Source: Pterois miles (taxonomy: Eukaryota > Chordata > Actinopteri > Perciformes > Scorpaenidae). Taken from it: a stretch of DNA of 64,000 nucleotides. The position numbers and the translations under genes were made by a program. Every line of letters begins with the position of its first letter. The stretch's first letter is position 1. The notes under the pieces are model-generated. The model had not been told where the DNA came from and searched no databases. It saw nothing but the letters and a program-made list of their open reading frames with translations. Location: contig CAMQGK010000327.1 in NCBI GenBank assembly GCA_947000775.1, positions 14,903,501-14,967,500 of the forward strand, given 5' to 3'. Shown piece by piece: positions 51,601 through 60,275 of this stretch.

Positions 51601-54600
51601 TACTATGAACCTGCATACAGTAAATCTGGTTGTGCTCTCTACCCAGCCTCCCTCATTGTTAGACCATGGTCAGTGGCCCACATCTCATCAGAGATTGGGG
51701 CTCTCCTCTTCATCCCCTTCCTCTCACTCCTCTCTCTCCTATGTGTCATCCAGAAGAGCTCACCTGTGGCCCTTTTATTGTTTAGCTAAAGCTCTGATTG
51801 TTAAATGAACTGTGCAACATGTGCTTGTCCATGGGAGGATTCAAAGTGGATAATAAGAAATGTTAGCATTTTAGATGGCACTGTCCCACCTGGACACAAG
51901 ATATTTTATTTATGCAGATTATGCCAAATGTTAGATAAAAAAGTGTGTTTTAGAGCTGTAATCTGAATGTAAAGTAGGAGATGTGCTTGTATTTTAGCAG
52001 GATTGAAAACTGTAAGTCAACTGCAGGAATTACACAGAAACTATCAACATATTTATCACAACTTTTCATACTCAGCATGTCCAAAGTGTTAACAGTGGAA
52101 CAGAATAAGGTAAGGACCTACGATCAGTAATGATGGCATCAAACAGAGCAGCCTCCCTCCACACAGGCTTGGATGCATCAGACACCATCACATCTATAAA
52201 CATCTCCTCTGTTCCATACTGCCGCAGGTTGGCTCTGATATTCTCATCAGGTCCTCGCCACTTCTGGTTTTTACGGCTCGAACGACCTGAAAGACAAAAC
52301 AGGCTTTTGGATAGTATCTGAAATTTAGAGCAGGGTCCTGCCGGTGTTGGTTGTGAATACAGAAATGACCTGAAGTAGGTTGTCATGATATCAGACTTTT
52401 ACGACACAGTTATTTGGCCAGAATAATTCACAATAACAATATTGTGATATCTATAGACAAGTTGAAACATTTGTCAAATTAATTAACTTTGTTTATTGTG
52501 TGTTTTGTCTAATTTTTTGTCAAATGAATTACACTCCGAATGGAAGTGTAGGGAGATAGAGAGAGACTCTGTAACCATAACTGCATAAAAGCATAATTTA
52601 AGAGTAGAGATATGAAGTCATTTTGAACCATAAAGTTAATTGTTAAACTGTAAAACATCCTGCTGTATTACATATCCTTGTCACAAGTGTTTGGTAACCA
52701 CATTTAAGGGATCACTGCAAAAGTAAACTTCATTGAGAAATTGATTGAGTGAGTATTATTGATATTGATTTATTTTTAAATATTATTGTCATTACCAGTA
52801 TATCGTGGCACCCCTAACCTGAAGCAATATTTGCAGGCTTGTATTAAAACATAACTTAAGTATAATATAAAAGCCACAATCCTAAAATGAAAGAGACTAC
52901 AGTTGATATGCCATGTAAACTCTGAGTAGACAAGACTTACCTCTGCCATGAATAGTGTTGTAATCAATATCTGTTCCACACACGTAGGCTCTAAAATGAG
53001 AACAAGCCACCAACAGGCTCCCTAAAACAGACCAAGAAACAAACAACTTTAACCATTTATTGATGCCAGTTTCCCCCAAGTGTGTGACTCTCTATTAGCT
53101 GTGTATGTGAGTGAAACTTGGTGACGGGATTATCTCACCTGTTCCAACAAATGGGTCAAAGACAAGGTCATTCTCTTTGACCTTAGCGTGGTTGGCCATG
53201 ATGAATGAGAGCCCTGCATCCATACTAGTGTTCCCTATGAAGTGTCTGTTCTTCACGCTGTGGGAGCGAATCAGTTCACGCTGTCCATCCGCTATCTGGT
53301 GCAGCAGTGTAGAAAAATAAAAAGATGTTCAGTTGCAGATCACCTTTTATTAGTCAAATGTAAACAAACAGTCAAATGTATCTCACCCATCGGCCGAAAT
53401 AGACATAGTTTGGATGCTCAGGGATGTTGTTTGGGTCTGTGCCGTAATCTTCCAATAAACAGAAGATGTGCTGAGGGCTCTTGAGGCTCACTGCTCCTTC
53501 AAACGGAAGATACTCCATAGCCTGGAGAATACAAAACATGACATGATGTCTGCACATACAGTACAAACAGGCACTGAAAGATGAAAATACACATATTTAG
53601 ATTGTTTTCACAACTAAATACTCACATCAATCCTTTTGATTCTATCTGCAAACTCCAGAGTCTTGTTGAAAGTGTAGACATTGATTCTGTAAGTTGAGTC
53701 TTTGTGCATGAATGGTGACTGTAGGGGAATGAGGAGGAAGAGCACAAACTGAAATTAAACATATTAGCTCAAACTCTTTGTTTCATATGAAAGTCTGTCC
53801 ATCACAATAGGGCTATAAGCCGTAGCAGCACGAACCATGTTCTCTGATGGGTAGTTCAAGAGGGATGTTTTGAGTTCACTGTGTGTTTGTCCATGGCCCC
53901 AGAGTTCAAAAGCAGACCTGCAAAGATAATACAACATGAACTACAGCTTCATCTCAGCCACTTATAGTACAGAAAATACTGTCAAAGTAACAAGGCACAG
54001 ATTGAGATGGATGCCAGCATGTTGAAAGGTAACTTTGGTATTTTTCAACCCTGTTTTTTCATGTTTTTGTGTGTAACTGACTAATGGGGACGGTATTTTC
54101 TGTAATTGGTTCAGTATTGAGGGAGAACGCTGCAACAACCAGCCGCCAAACAAGTTGTAATATAATCATTTGGGGCAACCTGCACCATCAGTTAACATCC
54201 ACTAAAAGTGTTTGTTTTTGCCATGACATGCTCTGATTGTTACTATAAGTGTCTGACAATATTTAGTAAAAGACCCCAAAGAGAAACGAAACATTTTTCT
54301 AACCTTTTGCTTCTGTGTGTCATCGTGTCATGTGACTTTATGCCGGAAGACAACGGTGGAAATGTGAGTAAGAGTTGGAGGATTGCCAGTGTTGTCATAG
54401 TTTGTTGTGTTGGAGCACAGAAAGTGTTCTCTAAGAGATTTTTAGTGTCATGGCTGCATATTGAGCTGATTTTGATAATGTGGATGCAACGCAGGATTTC
54501 AGAGTGAGGCTTCTCTGAGCGAGACTCACAATAACAAATATACCGGATCAAACAAAAAGTGAGAAAAAGGTTTCATTTCTCTGTAGCATTATTTCCATAG

Positions 54601-56115
54601 TGTTGTCAAATACGTATAGTAACAATCTGAGCTTGTCAGTGGCAAAAATAACACTTTTAGTGGATGTAAACTGACGGTGCCATGTTGCCCCAAAAGATTA
54701 CATTACAGCCCATTTAGCGGCTGGTGGTTGCAGTGTTCTCCCTCAATGCTGGACCAATTTTAGAAAGCGCTGTCCCCATTAGTCACTTAGGCACAAAAAA
54801 CTTGGGAAAACAGGGTCCGGGTTGAAAAATACCAGTTATCCTTTAAGGTCGTTCCATCACTACAGCTGCAGGATCATCACTTACCTTCCCACAGAACTAA
54901 AACACTTACTTTGCACAAACCGATCTGGCCATGATGCCACGGACAACCTCCTCAGACAAACCATCCAGACACCAGAAAGGAGACTATCGAGAAGAGGTGA
55001 GAACAGGAGTAGGGAAATGTGAGTCTAAAGGAAAGAAACCTGATGTGGCAGCTATCAAATCATCAGTCACAGCCAATCACTTTATTAGAAATGGGTGGCA
55101 AAACAAAAGATTTAAAATAGGTGATTTTGACTTGCAAACCTTTTCTTTGAAGTCTCCACTTGGACTGAATGGTTTTCCTCTGAGAGCGAGCAAGGCCTTA
55201 ATCTCCTGCAAGAACATAAATCACATAAATCACAAATACACATTATCACATCACATGCATTACAGTCTTGTTTTCACAGACTGAACAGTACTCTTCATGT
55301 CGAATAAATTGACATTCATGTGTAAAATCAGTAAGGATCCCTGTAGGGTGAATCAGATATTACAGGATTCTGGCAAAAATTGAATCGAAGGCAACTAGAC
55401 TTAGGTTTGTCTCTGAAGACATTTCGCCCCTTATCCAAGTGGCTTCATCAGTTAAAACGCTACAGTCTGACTAGTCCCCACTAGTCTGACTAGTGGGGAC
55501 TAGTCAGACTAGTCCCCACTAGTCTGACTAGTGGATATGACCTGGATGAATGAGAACCTTCACAGACATATTACAGGATATATTTAAAAAAGTAAACATA
55601 ATTCTGCTTATTTACAGTTGTGCATTACTATACGGCTATAATGTATACAATATATTTTGGCCCTATTCACGTAACATTAGTAAGATTTACAGATAGTTAT
55701 ATATTTCTGATTAAATCTTCTTCTAAAAAGAGGCTAGAGAGTGAATTACTAGTTTAGCACCATGTAGGTGGGAGTTGACAGAGTGAGGTCCAGGTGGATA
55801 ATCAAGCATTAATGTGTTATTATCACGTGATAAGACAACGAGAAAATCTCACGTGAACCCAAAGCCTGAATGTAATCACACGGCGTTGACAGTTTGAATT
55901 AGCACGTCGCTAACGCAGCACAGCGCGGGACGAGAGACTCCTGTCTGCCAAACTTCACCATTAAACCTAAAATTAAATTAAACGTTAACATTCACAACTA
56001 GAGACAGACAAAAAAACGAGTAATTTATGAAGGTTACCGGCAACCTGAAGTCCAGATTATCTTGGGCAAGATGTAATAGATACTGGAGGCATGATCGACT
56101 GTTGGAGGTCGCCAT
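42378..56115 (-). CDS. trmt11: tRNA (guanine(10)-N2)-methyltransferase catalytic subunit, 13 coding exons
   Basis: The protein methylates N2 of guanosine 10 in tRNA, using S-adenosylmethionine, together with the small activator TRMT112. Coding exons, in transcript order: 56115-56038, 55205-55140, 54983-54910, 53917-53836, 53718-53626, 53521-53387, 53295-53139, 53021-52941, 52286-52122, 51309-51237, 51022-50888, 46354-46234, 42518-42378. All introns are GT-AG and the phases join into 466 codons plus stop; human TRMT11 is 463 aa. Residues 1 to about 170 match the THUMP-containing N-terminus. The SAM-binding motif DPFVGTG is at 223-229 (exons 7-8), GTDIDYNT follows in exon 8, and the catalytic TDPPYG is at 309-314 across exons 9-10. 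The C-terminus keeps YQGHNAFREKYFSG. No frameshift or lost catalytic residue is seen. The exon 4 donor (GTTCGT) is weak, and the two large 3' introns are full of MITEs. Start chosen by alignment of MATSNSRS with the family N-terminus. Confidence 0.97.
42720..43446 (+). mobile_element. TAGGGATG-family MITE, copy 4, full, in last trmt11 intron
   Basis: Starts TAGGGATGCTAATTTTG and ends GGTTAACATCCCTA. Flanks ATCTTGGC and ATCTTGTT agree at 6 of 8 positions. At 727 bases it is the longest copy and the best model for the family. It sits about 200 bases upstream of the last trmt11 coding exon. Confidence 0.88.
45335..46190 (+). repeat. Same interspersed repeat, split by a nested MITE
   Basis: Left part (to 45548) has GGAGTTTTGCCCACATGCTC and CTGATCGGTACTGTGGCAGG. 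The right part (from 46038) resumes at ATCATCAGCTTTGG and ends TATTGCTGAGCCCTGTAATT. The gap is exactly the MITE at 45549-46037. Confidence 0.75.
45549..46037 (-). mobile_element. TAGGGATG-family MITE, copy 5, reversed and nested
   Basis: Runs in the opposite orientation to copies 1 and 4. It starts TAGGGATGTTAATAATTTAA and ends AACTAGCATCCCTA. Flanks GTCATTAG and ATCATCAG agree at 6 of 8 positions. It is inserted inside a second repeat whose uninterrupted relative lies at about 34100-34430. It contains a short (CA)n run near 45880-45900. Confidence 0.87.
47333..47977. mobile_element. hAT-like MITE, GGGCTGTC family, full copy in a trmt11 intron
   Basis: Begins TAGGGCTGTCGAAGTTAA and ends CACAGCCCTA. 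Flanks CATCGAAT and CATCAAGT agree at 6 of 8 positions. The interior is collinear with the copy at 10740-11388, for example CCTCAAGATATGTGAATAAA. Lies in the intron between trmt11 exons 11 and 12. Confidence 0.88.
48399..48425. repeat. (CA)n microsatellite
   Basis: About 13 CA units in a trmt11 intron. Confidence 0.95.
48577..48619. repeat. (CA)n microsatellite
   Basis: About 21 CA units, followed by further short CA runs to about 48682. Confidence 0.96.
49515..49682. mobile_element. Short hairpin MITE in a trmt11 intron
   Basis: TTTTAGCAAAATGTTAAAAA with CTATTTCATTGTGAAATATT on the left is mirrored by TATTTCACAATGAAATAGCC and TTTAACTTTTTGCTAGAAAA on the right. Arms of about 55 bases flank a 55-base loop. 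Confidence 0.75.
50529..50668 (+). mobile_element. TAGGGATG-family MITE, copy 6, fragment
   Basis: Only the last 140 bases of the family remain, ending TTAATTATTAACATCCCTA. Lies in the intron between trmt11 exons 11 and 12. Confidence 0.75.
54024..54850. mobile_element. Long-inverted-repeat element in trmt11 intron 3
   Basis: The left end AAAGGTAACTTTGGTATTTTT with GACTAATGGGGAC and CATCCACTAAAAGTG is mirrored at the right by CACTTTTAGTGGATG, GTCCCCATTAGTCAC and AAAAATACCAGTTATCCTTT. The inverted arms are about 170-190 bases each, around a central part. It fills most of the intron between exons 3 and 4. Target duplication not resolved. Confidence 0.8.
55355..55540. repeat. Palindromic repeat cluster in trmt11 intron 1
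   Basis: A common teleost repeat word (CTGAAGACATTTCGCCCCTT, then CAAGTGGCTTCATCAGTT) leads into repeated and inverted CTAGTCTGACTAG and CTAGTCCCCACTAG units (55464-55534). The first 47 bases of that cluster read almost the same on both strands. Confidence 0.85.
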
Positions 56116-57219
56116 GTTTGTTGCGGATTCAAAATACGTCCGACTTGAAACGTGGCTGTGAAACAAAGTACCGCTAGGGGAAGCAAATTACCGTAAATGG
56201 AGAAGAATGTGCTCCTCTTTTTCAGTTCAACACATTGTCTTAAATTCAGTCATGCAACATTTGTTTTTTTTTAATGTGCGCATTTTTATACATGTCGTAT
56301 AACCAGTGTTTCCACTAGCTGCTGTTAGTTTGAGATTTTTAACACAATTTGGTGACCTTGTCCAAATGTCACAACCTAACGTTATGTTGTTCATATAGTT
56401 ATTTTTACAAAACAATACCATGACGTTGTTAAGCAACTTTTTGTCACCAATAACTCACTGCTCTGCGCTTATGGTCCTGGATAAACTCCTCACCTCTGCA
56501 GGCTGTAATCTGCTTTACTTCAGAGGCATCTTGTCGTCACCGCCCCCTCTGATCAGTGATTGGCTGTTGTGATCCTCTTTAGAAGGCCATTGGTGTACAC
56601 AGATGTCCATCACAGCGGTTTTGCCTTTGGACGGAGAAGCATCAGCACTGTTGCTGCTGTCAGCAGTGCTGCAGCATTGCATTATTGAGTTGTTCGACAT
56701 GTTTTTTTCTGCACTTCGGCTACAATGAAAGATAACAGCAGGTGAAGTGAGGATCAAGTCAGTGTTTGACACGTGAGTTGGATTGTGTTTGATAATTGTT
56801 CACTCTAAATGTCTGAAAGGTTGTGCTGACAGGTTACTTTCCTCTAGGTTTGATGATGGACTGATATTGATTTTGTAAAATAATATTTTCACTTTTCTTT
56901 GGTTTGTATGAATTTCCAATCAAATTTGTTGTTCAGACTTTGGGTTATCATGGATTAGGGTTATCATAGATTCATATACAAATCTAAATAAATGAATCAG
57001 AAAAAAAACACACCAAAGACAGGACAGGACAACAATAATTGGGTGAAATATAACATTTAACTTGAAATTCAGAGAATATTTAGATTGAATGAATGATAAG
57101 ACAATAAACAGCAATGGGACTATATTCACTCAGTTACATTACATTCCTGTAAAGCACAAATTACCAATTAAAGCTCTGTAATCTCCTAGTCATCGACAAA
57201 CAGCCAGAGCAACCCCATC
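56116..57219. promoter_or_regulatory. Head-to-head intergenic region of trmt11 and the ABRA-like gene
   Basis: This 1.1-kb gap separates two divergent start codons, so both promoters (or a shared bidirectional one) should lie here. I see no convincing TATA box. A possible small minus-strand reading frame (56515-56700) is listed separately. The pyrimidine-poor stretch ending CTCCTAG at 57189 could be a 3' splice site for an untranslated first exon of the ABRA-like gene. Confidence 0.45.
56515..56700 (-). CDS. Possible small ORF (61 aa), unrecognised
   Basis: A minus-strand frame starting MSNNSIMQCCSTADSSNSAD and ending GGDDKMPLK then TAA. It is rich in Ser/Asn/Ala, and its composition is less repeat-like than most random frames here. 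The frame also runs open upstream to 56772. Near the end the bases read AA|GTAAAG, which could be a splice donor, so this could be a first coding exon. I do not recognise a family. It lies upstream of trmt11 on the same strand. It may equally be a chance frame in promoter DNA. Confidence 0.25.
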   Translation of the reverse strand: MSNNSIMQCCSTADSSNSADASPSKGKTAVMDICVHQWPSKEDHNSQSLIRGGGDDKMPLK

Positions 57220-57711
57220 ATGGAAACTGAAGATGACATCCCAGATCCTGCTCAGTTTAGCGATGACACAGCAGCTTGCATTGTGTCCGTGAAAGGCTTA
57301 AAGGAGAACTGGCAGAAGTGGTCCGATGAGCAGCGGGAGTACCAGAAGCACAACCCCTTCAGTCATGACACCAGGCCCAGTGTGGTGGTCCCTCAGAGGG
57401 GGCAGGACGACTATGGGAGGCCCCTGCAGGGCTCCATGACAGAGCAGCGAGGGAAGGACGCTCACATACACATCAGTAGAGAGGTCGAGGAGCTGTGTGA
57501 GGTGATAAGGAACATTGGGCAGCCTAGATGCAAAGATGAAGGGAGAGTGATCACGGTGGAGTTTGGGAAACTGTTTGAGCATTATGTGACAATCTCTAAT
57601 AAACTGGTGGGGATTCTTCTACGAGCAAGGAAGCAGAGGCTGGTTGACTTTGAGGGGGAGATGCTGTGGCAGGGGAAGGATGACCATGCACTTATCACAC
57701 TGTTACAGTGA
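57220..57711 (+). CDS. Short actin-binding Rho-activating protein (ABRA)-like, Costars domain
   Basis: An uninterrupted 163-codon reading frame related to the C-terminal half of ABRA/STARS, a muscle protein that binds actin and promotes Rho-SRF/MRTF signalling. Residues 27-48 (LKENWQKW then HNPFS) match the ABRA actin-binding stretch, DYGRP at 64-68 matches the linker, and residues about 82-162 are a full Costars domain ending in FEGEMLWQGKDDHALITLL. Human ABRA is 381 aa, so the N-terminal half is absent. Its C-terminal part is much closer to ABRA than to the roughly 80-aa ABRACL. The ATG has A at -3. An in-frame TAG lies just upstream, but that TAG could also be a splice acceptor (57187-57189), so a further 5' exon cannot be excluded. 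It sits between trmt11 and hint3 on the opposite strand, head-to-head with trmt11 about 1.1 kb away. Confidence 0.87.
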   Translation: METEDDIPDPAQFSDDTAACIVSVKGLKENWQKWSDEQREYQKHNPFSHDTRPSVVVPQRGQDDYGRPLQGSMTEQRGKDAHIHISREVEELCEVIRNIGQPRCKDEGRVITVEFGKLFEHYVTISNKLVGILLRARKQRLVDFEGEMLWQGKDDHALITLLQ

Positions 57712-59480
57712 TCAGAAACTTGGATTAGTGTTTATGCCTTAATTCATGTTACATGCAGTGGCAAGTATAGAGGTACTTCATGGCAGCACTCACTGTGGTA
57801 TTCAAGTAGCAAGAGGATTGCACTCAATCATGAAATACACTCTTATTCAGAAAGAATAGCTCTTTTTCATGCTTACACAAGTAAAAACCTCACTGGCTGA
57901 CTCTGCTGCTGAAAGAAATGGAATGACATGGTTAATCACAATTACAAACGCCGTTACAACTTTGGCTCATGCATATAGTATTTGTTAGCAACAATAGAGC
58001 TCATCATCATGTTGATACACCAGTTTTCAAACAATTAATAGCACTCAAAAAAATAGCAAACTGTACCTAAAATGCAGGTGCATCCGTTAAATAATAATAA
58101 AATCATGGCAAGGGAGTAAAATCTTGACAGGATATGCTCAGCTACAACTTAAACACAAACAAAGAGAAATATTGTTGAAACTTGAGCAAAGATATGATAG
58201 AAATACAGTTACAGGGGGGTTCAACCAACCTAATTTGCGTTTCTGCGACTTAGTTGCTTCAAAAATAATAAATTTTCATGTGTGTACATTGTCTTATACT
58301 GTACTGGAGTACTAGTGCTAGATTATACTGTGTTGCTAAGTCAGATCTTAGCTGAACGAACCCATTTCGCTATATTTCCTTCAGCAGCTTTTTAATGCTA
58401 AAGTGTCAGAGTGAGCAGCTGAAATGAAGTCAGAATAGTTCAAGAGTCCAAGCCAAAGAGAACCCGAGGCTGCCTGTGACAGACAATATGGTGCTATAGG
58501 ATGAACTTGATCCGACTTGGCTGCTTCAGAGCAGCACAAGTGTGCTTTGTCATTTAGGTTACCTTGTTACAGTTTGAAACTTTTATATACCTGCACCACA
58601 CTGAGATAGATGTACAATAAGCACAGTACTACACAATAAACTATGCACTGACTGACATACGCCATGACCATGCAAACTAATACATATATTTTAGCATAAG
58701 GCAGTAGTAGATTGTTCTATTAGCAAATACAGCTTATGGTATTATAATAAAGCAAGAAACGTAACAAAATCCTGTCTGTTATGGTGTTACTGTTGGTGCT
58801 TTGTGAACTGTAAACATCGACTGGTGTAGTTAAACTATCAACTGGGAGAGAGAGTGTAAACTGATATCTAGGACTCACTTCATTAGAGACACACTGAGAG
58901 GCAGCAATGTATTATTTATTCTAAGTTAAATTAATTCTTAAAGTGCATACATTTTCATACAGTATGGTTTTCTTTCTTTACATTCCTTAGTATACAGTAG
59001 TATCGTATAACATAAATATTCACTTCATTCACCAAGTGGTTAGTTCATGTTATACATCTTAACACAATCCTAAGACATTACATCAAATCAAATGTAAGAT
59101 GAGCATGTATAAGCAAATATCTCTCTATGTTTCAGTGCTTGTTGAGGTCATGAAGTGTACTTTACAGTGACAGAAGATCACTTAGCTGCTTCCACTGCAA
59201 AGGAGCATTGCAAGAAGTTCATGAAGATGTTACTCTGTGCTTTGACCCACGTCAGCAAGGCCACAAAATGCCCACTAGTAAAGAGATAACATACAGTAGC
59301 TGAGGAACTCATGCCATACATAATTGTCCACCATGTTATGCCAATATATGAATTCTAATTCATAGTAATAGTAGTTGTAGTAGTAATAGTCAAGTTGTAA
59401 ATTCATTTTAGTTATACATGCACAAAATCAGATTTGCAAAGCTCTAAGGCAGGCCTGCCTGTCAGGAAATACAACAGCCT
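57712..59480. other. 3' flank between the ABRA-like gene and hint3
   Basis: AT-rich DNA between two convergent genes with several AATAAA hexamers on the plus strand. Expected to hold the 3' UTR of the ABRA-like transcript. No further gene seen. Confidence 0.4.
58096..58101 (+). promoter_or_regulatory. Candidate poly(A) signal of the ABRA-like gene
   Basis: AATAAA on the plus strand about 385 bases after the stop codon. Further hexamers occur at 58635-58640 and 58746-58751, so longer 3' UTRs are possible. Which one is used cannot be told from the sequence. Confidence 0.4.
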
Positions 59481-59486
59481 GGGACT

Positions 59487-59956
59487 TGGGGGTGGGCGAC
59501 ATATTGAATATACTCAATGTATTGCGGCTTGTTGTATGTGGGATATAATAAATGACCATAATGCCAACAACTAGTATTAATATGAATTGTATTTTTCTTA
59601 AGCCACCAGCATAAGACTTGGTTTGGCGTTTCACTTCTCCTGCGGCTCTCTCACAGACACATTCCTGGGCAAGTGTGTGTGGCTTATGAGCATGGATGTG
59701 CGTATTCGGGTGTGTGTTTTTGTATCTGGAGGGAAGAACAGGGAAAGAGCCTGGAGAGAGCAGAAGAAGTGAAGCGCCAATACGTATGTGTTGAAGGAAA
59801 AAGTGGCTAGAAAAGCTGCGCCATTGAAAATTGAAATGCTCTTTCAAAATTTAATAATTCTCAATAATTTATCTGTTATAGGTTTGGTATATAGCATAAT
59901 TGTGATATTGCCTAAAAATATTGTGATATTATTTATAAGCATATCGCCCAGCCCTA
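59487..59956. mobile_element. Non-autonomous hAT MITE related to the element at 3.6-4.8 kb
   Basis: Terminal sequences GGGGTGGGCGAC (left) and TATCGCCCAGCCCTA (right) are inverted. Inside, TTAAGCCACCAGCATAAGAC and TATTGCGGCTTGTT match the 5' part of the hAT element at 4783-4620 on its coding strand. No transposase is present. I could not find a convincing 8-bp target duplication. It lies just past the probable 3' end of hint3. Confidence 0.75.
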
Positions 59957-59997
59957 AATCACACTGTTTGCTACTTGGTCCATAAAGTAAATGTATT

Positions 59998-60003
59998 TTT
60001 ATT
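59998..60003 (-). promoter_or_regulatory. Candidate poly(A) signal of hint3
   Basis: AATAAA on the minus strand, about 275 bases after the hint3 stop and just before the end of the MITE at 59487-59956. The position suits a 3' UTR of ordinary length. Use is inferred. Confidence 0.45.
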
Positions 60004-60275
60004 ATGGAAAATTAATGGAGATTTAATGAACTTCTTCTGTACAAACATTTTTAAAAACATTTGCCTGACATGTCTCAAGTAGCAGGAAAAAGATTTGGCT
60101 TCATTGAAAATTTCATTTGGCTTCCAGTCTGAAAAGTGGTCTCTTGTTACAAATATGTCACCAGTTTAAAATACTGTCATTAGCTCTGACCAACTTAATG
60201 TGAGAGTGTATCATCCAACATGATATTCTGCAAGTCTGCGAGTCATCACCAAAGTCAAGTACTGTCAGAACCGGA

